A stretch of DNA of 64,000 nt, from the NCBI RefSeq assembly GCF_009741375.1, contig NZ_WOWP01000013.1:1-64000 (forward strand). Reading direction: 5' to 3'. The notes below the pieces were generated by a model. The model was not told the DNA's origin. It did no database searches and worked only from the letters and a program-made list of their open reading frames with translations. This DNA comes from Flavobacterium rakeshii. Lineage in GTDB: Bacteria > Bacteroidota > Bacteroidia > Flavobacteriales > Flavobacteriaceae. Below, in pieces: positions 17,031-25,010 of the stretch. Numbering within the stretch: position 1 is the first letter of the stretch; each line of letters opens with the position of its first letter. Position numbers and translations under genes: made by a program.

Positions 17031-18386
17031 ATGAAAATAAAATTTCTAGGCGGGGCAGGTACGGTAACCGGCTCCAAAACACTTGTAGAGAGTAATGGTG
17101 TTCGTTTTCTGGTAGACTGTGGACTTTTTCAGGGATTAAAAGCACTGCGTGAACTTAACTGGGAAGTACTGCCCGTACCTGCCGAAACCATAGATTATGT
17201 ATTACTTACACACGGGCACTTAGATCATTGCGGATGGCTACCCAAACTGGTTGCTCAGGGTTTTAAAGGAAAGATATACTGTACCAGGCCTACTAAAGAA
17301 ATATCCAAACTCATATTGCTGGACAGTGCCAAAATACAGGAAGAAGAAGCCGCAAAAGCCAACAAAAAGAAATCCTCCAAACATAAGGTTGCAAAACCCC
17401 TATATACTGTAGAACAGGCCGAAGAGGTATTCCCGTTATTCAGGGTTATAAAACCAAATGAAACGTTTAATATTGATGCCGAAATCTCAGTTACCTATAC
17501 CAATGCCGGGCATATTATAGGAGCCTGTAGCATAATGGTTGAGGCAGAAGGTAAAACGCTGGTATTTTCGGGCGATATAGGCAGGGATAATGACGTGCTT
17601 ATGTTCCCTCCTACCAAACCTAAAAAAGCCGACTATGTGTTTTTAGAAAGTACCTACGGAAACAGGTTTCACCCTGATTCCGACCCAAAACTGGAACTGG
17701 AAACCTACATCAACAATACCTTTCATAAGGACGGTACGGTTATCATACCCGGTTTTGCGGTAGAAAGGGCTCAGTCCATCATGTTCCTGCTTTGGCAGCT
17801 TAAAAAAGAGAACAGAATACCTGACATCCCTTATATACTGGATACTCCTATGGGAGCTAATGTACTGGGGGTTTTTAACGAAAATCCGCAATGGCATAAA
17901 CTTTCGGCTCATGAGTGTATAGAGATGACAAAAATGTTCTCCGTTATAACCGATTATGAAGACACTATAAAAGTAATATTTGACGACAGACCTAAGGTAG
18001 TGATTGCCGCCAGCGGAATGGCTACCGGTGGGCGTGTACTGTCGTACTTTGAACGCTATATAGGGTTACCTAATACAACTGTAATATTTGTGGGCTATCA
18101 GGGTGAAGGTACCCGTGGACGCAAACTACTTGAGGGATACGAAACCATTAAAATATATGGGCAACACTATCCCGTGGAGGCCAATATATTACAGATTGAA
18201 GGCTTATCGGCACATGGCGATCAGCAAGACTTGGTAAACTGGTTGTCGGCATTAGAAAACAAACCCGAACGTATTTTCCTTGTACATGGGGAAAACGAAC
18301 CTGCCGATGAATTACGTATAAAAATAAAGGAACGCTACGGCTTTGAGTGTAACATTCCTTTTATGCATGGGGAAGCCGAAATTTAA
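17031..18386 (+). CDS. Beta-CASP metallo-beta-lactamase-fold protein (RNA exonuclease/CPSF73-like)
   Basis: A 451-residue protein with the full metal-binding set: HGHLDH (61-66), a His in AGHIIGA, an Asp in SGDIGRD, then a beta-CASP insert with AASGMATGGR and a closing LSAHGDQ and LVHGE. These are features of the bacterial and archaeal CPSF73/RNase J-like family that cuts RNA. Its length is normal. It follows the ATP-cone nuclease by 1 bp and converges with the thioredoxin gene. In other Bacteroidota such proteins appear in stress clusters, which fits the chaperone genes opposite. Confidence 0.88.
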   Translation: MKIKFLGGAGTVTGSKTLVESNGVRFLVDCGLFQGLKALRELNWEVLPVPAETIDYVLLTHGHLDHCGWLPKLVAQGFKGKIYCTRPTKEISKLILLDSAKIQEEEAAKANKKKSSKHKVAKPLYTVEQAEEVFPLFRVIKPNETFNIDAEISVTYTNAGHIIGACSIMVEAEGKTLVFSGDIGRDNDVLMFPPTKPKKADYVFLESTYGNRFHPDSDPKLELETYINNTFHKDGTVIIPGFAVERAQSIMFLLWQLKKENRIPDIPYILDTPMGANVLGVFNENPQWHKLSAHECIEMTKMFSVITDYEDTIKVIFDDRPKVVIAASGMATGGRVLSYFERYIGLPNTTVIFVGYQGEGTRGRKLLEGYETIKIYGQHYPVEANILQIEGLSAHGDQQDLVNWLSALENKPERIFLVHGENEPADELRIKIKERYGFECNIPFMHGEAEI

Positions 18387-18394
18387 TTTCAGCC

Positions 18395-18703
18395 TTATAC
18401 CTGTGCGTGTTGATTTATCGTCCTTATAATATCATCCTTTTGCAATACTCCTGATTGCCTCCATAGCATTTTACCGTTTTGAAAGAGCATAAGTGTAGGC
18501 ACCCCCTTTACCTGAAACTGAGGGTTTGCCATTAACTGTTGATTTTTGTCAACATCTATTTTTATAATGGTAATCTTATCGCCCATATCTGTTTTTACAT
18601 CATGTAGTATGGGAGCCAGCATTTGGCATGGTCCGCACCAGGTTGCAAAAAAGTCGACCAGTACAGGTTTGCTTCCGCTTATAAGTTGGTTAAATTTATC
18701 CAT
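18395..18703 (-). CDS. trxA: Thioredoxin
   Basis: A 102-residue cytoplasmic thioredoxin with active site WCGPC (Cys23, Cys26), the cis-proline loop GVPT and a normal length. It reduces protein disulfides. It is last in a minus-strand set with CbpM and CbpA, 15 bp after CbpM, so it probably belongs to a proteostasis or stress operon rather than being the main cellular thioredoxin. No signal peptide is present. Confidence 0.92.
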   Translation of the reverse strand: MDKFNQLISGSKPVLVDFFATWCGPCQMLAPILHDVKTDMGDKITIIKIDVDKNQQLMANPQFQVKGVPTLMLFQNGKMLWRQSGVLQKDDIIRTINQHAQV

Positions 18704-18718
18704 TGTTATTTCGTTTTA

Positions 18719-19012
18719 TCAGGGTTCGTAAAATCGTAATCTGTTTTTTAGACTTTCTATTTCAGTTTGCATGTTCTTCATTTTTTCCAGTAAATGAAAA
18801 ACAGCATCCAGTCCCTCCATATTAATATTAAGTTCATTGTGCAGCCTAATCATTCGTTCTGCTTCGCTTACCTCACTTACCGGCAAGCATTCCTCCTGCT
18901 CAATTGTAATTACTTTTACCAGATTGTATTCCTGTAAGGTATCTATAAAAGCGATTTCTATGCTATGGTGCTGGCAAAACACCTTTACGGGTATATATTC
19001 GTTACTTTCCAT
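18719..19012 (-). CDS. cbpM: Chaperone modulator CbpM-like protein
   Basis: A 97-residue helical protein with a MerR-like start (IPVKVFCQHHSIEIAFIDTL) and a C-terminal coiled coil. It fits the CbpM family that binds the J domain of CbpA and blocks its action on DnaK. It lies between cbpA (8 bp) and the thioredoxin gene, the usual CbpA neighbour order. The identification rests on length, pattern and context. Confidence 0.82.
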   Translation of the reverse strand: MESNEYIPVKVFCQHHSIEIAFIDTLQEYNLVKVITIEQEECLPVSEVSEAERMIRLHNELNINMEGLDAVFHLLEKMKNMQTEIESLKNRLRFYEP

Positions 19013-19020
19013 TGTCCTGA

Positions 19021-19929
19021 TTATTTAGATTCGTTAGACAATTCCTTAAACAGTTCTTTTTGCTTATCCGTAAGGTTTGTAGGTATCTTAACGGTATAGG
19101 TTATGTACAGGTCACCAAAGCTTCCTTCTTTCTTATACACGGGGAAACCTTTTCCTTTAACCCTAACCTTAGTACCGTTTTGTGTACCGGGGTTTACCTT
19201 CAGCTTTATGGTACCGTCCATGGTTTCAAACATCATCTCACCACCAAGTACGGCTGTATATAGGTCAATTTCCTTATCAGCATACAAATCATCACCCAGC
19301 CTTTTAAAGGTTGGTGTATTGGTCACGGCAAAAGTAATATACAAATCACCGTTAGGTCCACCGTTAGCACCGTTACCTCCCTGTCCTGCCAGTTTAATTA
19401 CCTGACCATCGGCCACACCCGCCGGTACAGTTATCCTGAGGCTTTTACCGTTTACGGTAAAGGTTTGTTTGTGGGTAGCATAGGCCTGTTCCAGCGTAAG
19501 GGACATTTCGGCATGGAAATCCTGACCTTTAAAACGTACCTGCCTGCCACGACCTCCGCTACTACGGGTATAGCCACTACCGCCAAACATCGACTCAAAG
19601 AAATCAGAAAAATCACCTTCTTCAAAATCCTGCCCTCCAAAGCCCTGGGATGTCGACTGTCTTTGCTGCTGATGTTGCTGCCTGTATTTTTCATACTCCT
19701 CACCATGTTCCCAGTCCTTACCATACTTATCGTATTTCTTTCGCTTCTCAGGATCACTCAGTACCTCATTAGCTTCGTTAAGCTGTTGGAATTTTTTATC
19801 GGCCTCCTTATCATCGGGGTTCAGGTCGGGGTGTAGTTTTCGCGCCAGTTTCCTGTAGGCTTTTTTTATCTCATCGGTCGTTGTACTTTTATCAACGCCC
19901 AGTATTTTGTAGTAATCTATAAACTCCAT
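19021..19929 (-). CDS. cbpA: DnaJ-type co-chaperone CbpA
   Basis: A 302-residue J-domain protein. The J domain (1-70) has the HPD motif at His33-Asp35. A Gly/Phe/Ser-rich linker (about 85-130) is followed by the two beta-barrel substrate-binding domains of the DnaJ C terminus. The zinc finger of true DnaJ is absent, as in CbpA. It stimulates DnaK ATPase and delivers unfolded proteins. It is first in the cbpA-cbpM-trxA operon. An inverted repeat AAATGAT-TTTG-ATCATTT at 19990-20007, about 60 bp upstream, may be its control site. Confidence 0.93.
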   Translation of the reverse strand: MEFIDYYKILGVDKSTTTDEIKKAYRKLARKLHPDLNPDDKEADKKFQQLNEANEVLSDPEKRKKYDKYGKDWEHGEEYEKYRQQHQQQRQSTSQGFGGQDFEEGDFSDFFESMFGGSGYTRSSGGRGRQVRFKGQDFHAEMSLTLEQAYATHKQTFTVNGKSLRITVPAGVADGQVIKLAGQGGNGANGGPNGDLYITFAVTNTPTFKRLGDDLYADKEIDLYTAVLGGEMMFETMDGTIKLKVNPGTQNGTKVRVKGKGFPVYKKEGSFGDLYITYTVKIPTNLTDKQKELFKELSNESK

Positions 19930-19989
19930 AAATATAATTGGTTTACACTATAAATTTAAGGCTAAAATGATATAATATCAAAGAACACG

Positions 19990-20007
19990 AAATGATTTTG
20001 ATCATTT
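19990..20007. repeat. Inverted repeat upstream of cbpA
   Basis: Two perfect 7-bp arms flank TTTG. The T run following on the plus strand has no upstream gene to terminate, so an operator for the divergent cbpA promoter is more likely. Confidence 0.35.
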
Positions 20008-20041
20008 TTTAACGCTATTGCTAAATACAATCTCCCGAATA

Positions 20042-20067
20042 TTTTAAGGGGTATTTCCCCCTTAAAA
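20042..20067. promoter_or_regulatory. GGGGTATTTCCCC-type regulatory palindrome, copy 1
   Basis: Arms TTTTAAGGGG (20042-20051) and CCCCTTAAAA (20058-20067) are perfect complements around TATTTC. The core GGGGTATTTCCCC recurs at 20392-20404, and about 20 bases after the core are also similar in both places. It precedes the small ORF at 20185. It may bind the NarL-type regulator encoded at 22306. Confidence 0.6.
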
Positions 20068-20184
20068 ATAGGTCTACAACCTCACAACAACCTGACTATA
20101 TTTAAGTTACTTTGCAAAAACAAAAACCAACCAACAGCATCACTCCCATGCTGAACAAAATTAAATACTAAAAAGTTCAGAGTG

Positions 20185-20310
20185 ATGGATACTAAAATTA
20201 TCATAGAAAAACTGGCAGGGCTTATCCATATAACCTGCATAACTATATTAAACAACAAAGATGAGTTTTTAGCCTCAAAAACACCTATAGTTAATATTGA
20301 GGAAGACTAA
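20185..20310 (+). CDS. Small ORF, 41 residues
   Basis: An ATG at 20185 opens a 41-codon frame that starts MDTKIIIEKLAG and ends IVNIEED before TAA. It lies behind the first GGGGTATTTCCCC palindrome, where a gene would be expected if the element is a promoter site, and otherwise the 533 bp between cbpA and 20463 hold no gene. Its composition is protein-like but it is too short for a firm call. No family is recognised. Confidence 0.4.
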   Translation: MDTKIIIEKLAGLIHITCITILNNKDEFLASKTPIVNIEED

Positions 20311-20379
20311 ACACTCCCGGATAACATTGAAATTGAGAAAGGACTTTTAATTTATTTTAGGGCTGTTATAAAAATCCCC

Positions 20380-20410
20380 TTACAAAAAAGGGGGTATTTC
20401 CCCTTGTAAG
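20380..20410. promoter_or_regulatory. GGGGTATTTCCCC-type regulatory palindrome, copy 2
   Basis: The core GGGGTATTTCCCC (20392-20404) is flanked by outer arms CTTACAA (20380-20386) and TTGTAAG (20404-20410). It lies about 24 bp before the -7 element at 20428, the position of an activator site overlapping the -33 region. The next 20 bases resemble those after copy 1. Confidence 0.6.
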
Positions 20411-20427
20411 ATCAGACTAAATAGAGA

Positions 20428-20435
20428 TAGATTTG
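20428..20435 (+). promoter_or_regulatory. Candidate -7 element TAGATTTG
   Basis: An exact TAnnTTTG match 28 bp before the start at 20463 and just downstream of the regulatory palindrome. It is the likely promoter of 20463-22941. Confidence 0.5.
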
Positions 20436-20462
20436 TAAGGAATCAAAAAACCAAAATTAATC

Positions 20463-20891
20463 ATGGAAACAGAAAACTCTAAATCACTTACACAACCGAG
20501 ACAACTTATAAGCTTTTCTAAAGCAAAAGAATTAAGTGCTAACTTTGTTGCTCAAAAAAAAGGTAAACACGTTACATTATCAGGTCAGGAAGACGCAAAT
20601 GCGATTTGGTTTTCACTTGAAGAACTTGAAAAATTTGTAGAATATATTAAGACTGAAGGTAACAACCAAGGCTTTACAGTAGATGGAGTAAGAATTTATC
20701 TTGGCGTATACTCTGACAATGAAACAGTAGGAAAAGCCGGCTTTACAACTATGTTCATGTCACCTACAGGCTATCAGTCAAATACAGGTAACCCGGGTTC
20801 GGGAGGAAATATCTCTCAGGATCTTACTACTGTTAGTCCACTTAACTATGGCTCAATGGGTAACCCTCCTAAAATGCAATATGGGATTTAA
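20463..20891 (+). CDS. Conserved-type hypothetical protein
   Basis: A 142-residue soluble protein. Residues 15-100 form a compact alpha/beta region (SFSKAKELSANF, then a helix, then GVRIYLGVYS), and the last 35 are Gly/Asn/Ser-rich and probably disordered. No catalytic motif or signal peptide is seen. It is first in a four-gene operon with a membrane protein (3 bp on), a histidine kinase and a response regulator, behind a strong promoter-like sequence. It may be the main output of that system. Confidence 0.7.
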   Translation: METENSKSLTQPRQLISFSKAKELSANFVAQKKGKHVTLSGQEDANAIWFSLEELEKFVEYIKTEGNNQGFTVDGVRIYLGVYSDNETVGKAGFTTMFMSPTGYQSNTGNPGSGGNISQDLTTVSPLNYGSMGNPPKMQYGI

Positions 20892-20894
20892 TTT

Positions 20895-21542
20895 ATGTTA
20901 GAAGATTTAAGATTTGGTATAGTATACTTGTCTTTGTTATCGGGTATTTGTGGACTTGTTTTTTTACACAAACTACCCGGTAATAAAGCTAAATCCATTT
21001 TGTTATTAATATGGTTATCTACAGCTACAGAGCTTGTAGGAAAATATTTTACGATATGGACAGGTTTATTAAACTACTATGTCTTTAATCTTTACATATT
21101 AATGTCATTTTCCATTTACATTTTATTATTAAAGTCTCTTATAAAGACCAGAACACATAAAAATCTGGCTTCATTTTTACTTGTTATATTTTTAGTATTT
21201 TATTTTATAAACTACTTTTTTATTCAAAATGAATTTGGCCAGATTTTAACTAACAGTTATACTGTAGGGGTATTAAGTATAATTATACTTAGCTTTCTAT
21301 ATATGTTTGAGCTGTTTAGCTCTAATTTGGTACTCAGTTACAGTAAGTCAGTTTTTTTCTGGTTTGTGTTGGGTATACTTATTTTTCATGTTCCCTTTTT
21401 ACCGTTTATGTTGTCACTAAAATGGTTTTTGATAGATTATAATCCATCTATCTACGGACTAATAATATTTTTCTTAAATTTACTAATGAATTTTTGCTTT
21501 TTAGTAGGGTTCATATGGAGCGAGAAGAAATACAACTACTAA
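20895..21542 (+). CDS. Multi-pass inner-membrane protein
   Basis: A 215-residue protein with about six to seven hydrophobic helices covering nearly its whole length, short loops and a basic C terminus (SEKKYNY). No transport signature is recognised. Its 3' end overlaps the kinase gene by 28 bp, which points to translational coupling, and it probably senses or transmits a signal to that kinase. This role is inference from gene order. Confidence 0.75.
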   Translation: MLEDLRFGIVYLSLLSGICGLVFLHKLPGNKAKSILLLIWLSTATELVGKYFTIWTGLLNYYVFNLYILMSFSIYILLLKSLIKTRTHKNLASFLLVIFLVFYFINYFFIQNEFGQILTNSYTVGVLSIIILSFLYMFELFSSNLVLSYSKSVFFWFVLGILIFHVPFLPFMLSLKWFLIDYNPSIYGLIIFFLNLLMNFCFLVGFIWSEKKYNY

Positions 21543-22303
21543 TCATATCATTTAGCATTGTACTTTTTACACTGTTATTAACGCTGTTTATACTTTTTTA
21601 CTTTTTTCAGAAAAAGAAGTCTAAGTTCTTAATAGAAAAGATGACTGCCGAACTGGTTTTCCAGTCGGAACTGACCAAGTCTAAAATTGAGATAAAAGAA
21701 CAAACGTTAACAACTGTAAGTAAAGAGCTGCATGATAATATATGCCAAATTCTGTCGGTAGCATTAATGCAGGTGAACATAATATTGACAGACGAGTCCA
21801 AGTATACAAAGGCTAACATGCTTAACCTTAAAGATCTTATAAATAAATCGTTAGGAGAAATAAGAATGTTATCAAAACTAATGAACGGTGATATTGTACT
21901 GGAGTCCAGTTTTATTGAGGCGCTTAATGAAGACCTGGAAAGGATAAAACAGCTCAAAACAATTAAATGTAGCCTGAATATAACCGGAGAGGTTCATGAT
22001 ATAGACAAGGAACACGAAACTATTATATACAGAATTTTACAGGAATCCATTTCAAACATATTAAGGCACTCACATAGTGAGACCATCGATATAAATATTG
22101 CTTTTACCGATACGAATTGTAACATTGTTATTAGAGATACGGGCAAAGGATTTACCCTGCAAAACATATCTAAAGGCAACGGATTTACAAATATGGAAAC
22201 AAGAGCTCAGCTTATAGGGGCTACTTTTAAAATTGATTCTGAATTGGAAAAAGGTTCACAGGTAACCATAAGTTACCCAATCGCCATAGAAGAATATGCT
22301 TAA
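21515..22303 (+). CDS. Sensor histidine kinase, short membrane type (HisKA_3)
   Basis: A 262-residue kinase starting at the ATG at 21515 (MEREEIQ). A reading from 21494 adds only seven residues deeper in the previous gene. One membrane helix (about 8-31) is followed by a coiled coil, HisKA_3 with His73 in SKELHDNICQIL, and an ATPase domain with N box ESISNILRHS and DTGKGF. There is no sizeable extracellular domain, so the signal is likely to come from the membrane or from the overlapping membrane protein. It pairs with the regulator 2 bp downstream. Confidence 0.9.
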   Translation: MEREEIQLLIISFSIVLFTLLLTLFILFYFFQKKKSKFLIEKMTAELVFQSELTKSKIEIKEQTLTTVSKELHDNICQILSVALMQVNIILTDESKYTKANMLNLKDLINKSLGEIRMLSKLMNGDIVLESSFIEALNEDLERIKQLKTIKCSLNITGEVHDIDKEHETIIYRILQESISNILRHSHSETIDINIAFTDTNCNIVIRDTGKGFTLQNISKGNGFTNMETRAQLIGATFKIDSELEKGSQVTISYPIAIEEYA

Positions 22304-22305
22304 AC

Positions 22306-22941
22306 ATGAGTAAAATAAAAATTATAATAGTAGACGACCATTTATTGTTTTCACAATCACTTTCCTATCTGGTAGGATCGTTTGAAAACTTTGAGGTTGC
22401 CGGGATTTACAACAACGGTAAAGAGTTTATCACTGCTGTAAAAGGAGGTATTAAACTTCCGGATATTGTTTTGCTCGATGTGAATATGCCAATAATGGAC
22501 GGCATTGAGACCATGAAATGGATAAAGCAAAATCATCCTGATCAAAAAGTAATAGCACTTTCGGTAAACAATGACGAGGATACTGTAATGAGAATGATTA
22601 CCAACGGAGCAAAAGGTTACCTTTTAAAGGATACCGATCCAAAGAATTTTAAGGAAGCACTGGAGGAAGTATACAGCCGTGGCTTTTACTACTCTGAAAT
22701 GGTATCGGGCTACCTTATCAACAAGCTCAATAATGACAATAAAATTGTACTGAAGGAAAGGGAAATAGAGTTTATAAAACTAGCCTGTACCGAAAAGACA
22801 TACAAAGAGATTGCCGATGGTATGTGCCTTAGTCCAAAAACTATTGACGGCTACCGTGAAAACCTCTTTCATAAACTCGAAATCAAAACACGCATAGGCC
22901 TTGTGCTTTATGCTATAAAGCATAAAATAGTTTGCATATGA
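22306..22941 (+). CDS. NarL/FixJ-type response regulator
   Basis: A 211-residue regulator with receiver residues Asp10/Asp11 and Asp58 (LLDVNMPIMDG), Lys near 107 (YLLKDTDP), and a LuxR-type helix-turn-helix containing KTYKEIADGMCLSPKTIDGYR. It is the partner of the kinase before it. The GGGGTATTTCCCC dyads upstream of 20185 and 20463 are the obvious candidates for its target. A strong terminator follows. Confidence 0.92.
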   Translation: MSKIKIIIVDDHLLFSQSLSYLVGSFENFEVAGIYNNGKEFITAVKGGIKLPDIVLLDVNMPIMDGIETMKWIKQNHPDQKVIALSVNNDEDTVMRMITNGAKGYLLKDTDPKNFKEALEEVYSRGFYYSEMVSGYLINKLNNDNKIVLKEREIEFIKLACTEKTYKEIADGMCLSPKTIDGYRENLFHKLEIKTRIGLVLYAIKHKIVCI

Positions 22942-22971
22942 GTTTATCCCTACATTAAACTTTATGTTTAG

Positions 22972-22995
22972 AAAAGCAGCCCAAGGGCTGCTTTT
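22972..22995. terminator. Bidirectional intrinsic terminator
   Basis: An 11-bp perfect stem around AA, with A4 and T4 flanks, separates the converging regulator and aldose epimerase genes. Confidence 0.88.
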
Positions 22996-23004
22996 CGCTT
23001 ATTA

Positions 23005-24048
23005 TTACTTATTATTTTCGAACTTAAATACAGTTTTCTGGTAGTACTTCTCCCCTTTCTTTAAAACAGACGAAGGAAAGTTATCCCTGTTTGGCGCATC
23101 AGGGAAGTTTTGGGTTTCAAAGCATATACCGCTTAACGAATGGTAAGCAGCTCCATCTTTGCCTTTTAGTTCATTACCGCAGTTACCGCCTACATAAATA
23201 TGTACCGATGGCTGATTGGTTTGTACCGTCATTTTCAACCTCGATTTCTCACTGGTTAATACGGCTGCAATCTCATCATTATCTTTAATTACAAAGGAGG
23301 TATCTATCACCTCCGGGCAAGGATTTGGTGTTAGGAAATGGTATCCTTTATCGGCAGCAGCAATAAAGCTGCCAGTTGGTATATTTAGACTATCTGTTTC
23401 AATAATAGTATCAGTAAAAACCTGTAATTGCTGGTCTTTTACATTTCCGGTGTGTCCGTCAAGGTTAAAATAACTGTGTTGGGTTAGGTTAATTACAGTA
23501 TCCTTATCGCTAACAGCAGTATACTCTGCAATTACTTCGTTATCTTCAGTTAACGTGTAGGTAACTTCAATTGTCATTTCACCCGGGTAATGTTCTTCCC
23601 CGTCAGGACTTATGTATTGTAATTTTATAAAAGGATTTGCTGCAATTCCGGCCTCAGTCATTTTCCATACCGCTCGTCCAAAACCAACAGTACCACCATG
23701 CAGGTGGTGTTCTCCTAAATTGGTATTAAGCTGATAGTCTGTTCCGTTAAGGGTAAACTTACCATTTTTTATACGTCCGGCATAACGCCCCATCACAGCT
23801 CCAAAATAAGGTGCCGATGGCAGGCTGTAAGAGTCTATATATCCCTGTACATCATCAAAACCCAATACAACATCTACAGGCTGGTTATTATGCCCTAAAA
23901 CTTTTAATGATGTAATGGTAGCGCCATAATTGGTTACAGTAAGCTGTGTTCCTTTTGAGTTTGTAAGTATATAACTTTTAATTTCGGTACCGTTAGTCAG
24001 GGTGCCAAACGGCTTTTCAATAAAATTGAGTGAGGTTGTATTATTCAT
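23005..24048 (-). CDS. galM: Aldose 1-epimerase (galactose mutarotase)
   Basis: A 347-residue enzyme that interconverts the alpha and beta anomers of aldoses. Conserved stretches include TQHSYFNLDGH (catalytic His region) and GICFETQNFPDAPN with the catalytic Glu. Its length is normal. There is no signal peptide, so it acts in the cytoplasm. It is co-oriented with the Nudix regulator 47 bp upstream and next to the xylose operon, where it would equilibrate incoming xylose or galactose before isomerisation or phosphorylation. Confidence 0.93.
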   Translation of the reverse strand: MNNTTSLNFIEKPFGTLTNGTEIKSYILTNSKGTQLTVTNYGATITSLKVLGHNNQPVDVVLGFDDVQGYIDSYSLPSAPYFGAVMGRYAGRIKNGKFTLNGTDYQLNTNLGEHHLHGGTVGFGRAVWKMTEAGIAANPFIKLQYISPDGEEHYPGEMTIEVTYTLTEDNEVIAEYTAVSDKDTVINLTQHSYFNLDGHTGNVKDQQLQVFTDTIIETDSLNIPTGSFIAAADKGYHFLTPNPCPEVIDTSFVIKDNDEIAAVLTSEKSRLKMTVQTNQPSVHIYVGGNCGNELKGKDGAAYHSLSGICFETQNFPDAPNRDNFPSSVLKKGEKYYQKTVFKFENNK

Positions 24049-24095
24049 TAAATGCGGTGAGGTTAAAATAAAAAAACAGGCCCTGGAGCCCGATA

Positions 24096-24818
24096 TTAAA
24101 ATTCAAAATTGAAGCCTTTTTTAGTTAGCTTCTCATATATTTTCTGGTCAAATTCATAAAGCTTTGCGGCACGATGGGAAACATCTTTCTGTTTTTCATC
24201 AAGCTCAACCAAAAGCTTCATTCTTAATATTTTACGTCTAAAGTTCGACTTATCCATTTCAACTCCAAGTATCTCTTCATACAACTTCATAAGCTCAAAA
24301 AGTGTAAACTTTTCAGGCAGCAGGTTAAACCCTACAGGAGCCTGCCTTACCCTGTTACGAAGGTGTTCAAGGCTGTAGTCTAAAATGTCGTTATGATCGT
24401 AAATAAGTTTTGGAATATCGGCTATTTTATACCATTTAGCGTCAGATGCTGTAAAACCGGCCCTAACATCATAATCTTCTTTCTTAATAAGGGCAAAGTA
24501 ACCTATGGTAATTACACGTCCAAGCGGGAAACGATCGGGTTCTCCAAAAGCTTTAAGCTGTTCCAGGTAAATACTGTCAAGCCCTGTAAGTTCGGCTAAA
24601 AGCCTGTGGGCAGCATTGTCAACACTTTCGCTCTCACGAATCCATCCACCGGGTAAACCCCACTCACCTTTTCTAATACCTTCACCGTGCTGTACAAGTA
24701 ACACTTCCAGCGATCCTTTATCGAAACCAAATATAACGCAGTCAATCGTAATGGAATTCATTACCGAACGCTCTATTACTTTTCCAGACTCCTTATCGAT
24801 AATTTTTTTCACCTTCAT
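24096..24818 (-). CDS. Nudix-fold transcriptional regulator of sugar use (NrtR/AraR/XylR type)
   Basis: A 240-residue protein with a Nudix domain (about 20-150) and a C-terminal winged helix (about 160-225). The Nudix box (58-80) keeps the first Gly, a Glu, an Arg and the last Gly, but two of the acidic metal ligands are Leu (RLLAELTG instead of REUxEExG), so hydrolase activity is unlikely. Such proteins are repressors in Bacteroidota, with sugars as ligands in the AraR/XylR branch. It is divergent from the xylose transporter across 192 bp that holds a 25-bp dyad at 24967-24991. Control of the xylose operon with xylose as inducer is the likely role. Confidence 0.85.
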   Translation of the reverse strand: MKVKKIIDKESGKVIERSVMNSITIDCVIFGFDKGSLEVLLVQHGEGIRKGEWGLPGGWIRESESVDNAAHRLLAELTGLDSIYLEQLKAFGEPDRFPLGRVITIGYFALIKKEDYDVRAGFTASDAKWYKIADIPKLIYDHNDILDYSLEHLRNRVRQAPVGFNLLPEKFTLFELMKLYEEILGVEMDKSNFRRKILRMKLLVELDEKQKDVSHRAAKLYEFDQKIYEKLTKKGFNFEF

Positions 24819-24938
24819 TTCTTTTAAAACGTCAACGAATATAGGGATTTTTTTGAAAATGCTAATATCTGTACTTTTTTTTCAATTCCATTACATATAG
24901 GAGTATAAATTATTAAATGCAAATTTTTTTAGACATTA

Positions 24939-24971
24939 TTTTGTTAATATTAAAAATAAGTTTTATACTTG
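24939..24971 (+). promoter_or_regulatory. Candidate promoter of the xylose operon
   Basis: TTTTG (24939-24943) and TATACTTG (24964-24971) are spaced by 20 bp, close to the Bacteroidota -33/-7 arrangement. The -7 part overlaps the left arm of the operator dyad, so a bound repressor would block it. Confidence 0.5.
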
Positions 24972-24991
24972 TGGTCAAATAAACCATAAGT
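24967..24991. promoter_or_regulatory. Candidate operator of the Nudix regulator
   Basis: Arms ACTTGTGGT (24967-24975) and ACCATAAGT (24983-24991) form an imperfect dyad with one mismatch around a 7-bp spacer. It overlaps the promoter of 25011 and lies between the divergent regulator and transporter genes. Confidence 0.6.
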
Positions 24992-25010
24992 GAAAACGTT
25001 TTAGTGTTTT

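Noticed and set aside
19465-19836. Plus-strand frame of 123 codons inside cbpA
   Set aside because: It lies fully within the J domain and linker of cbpA, and its hydrophobic reading is a by-product of the Gly/Gln-rich coding sequence.
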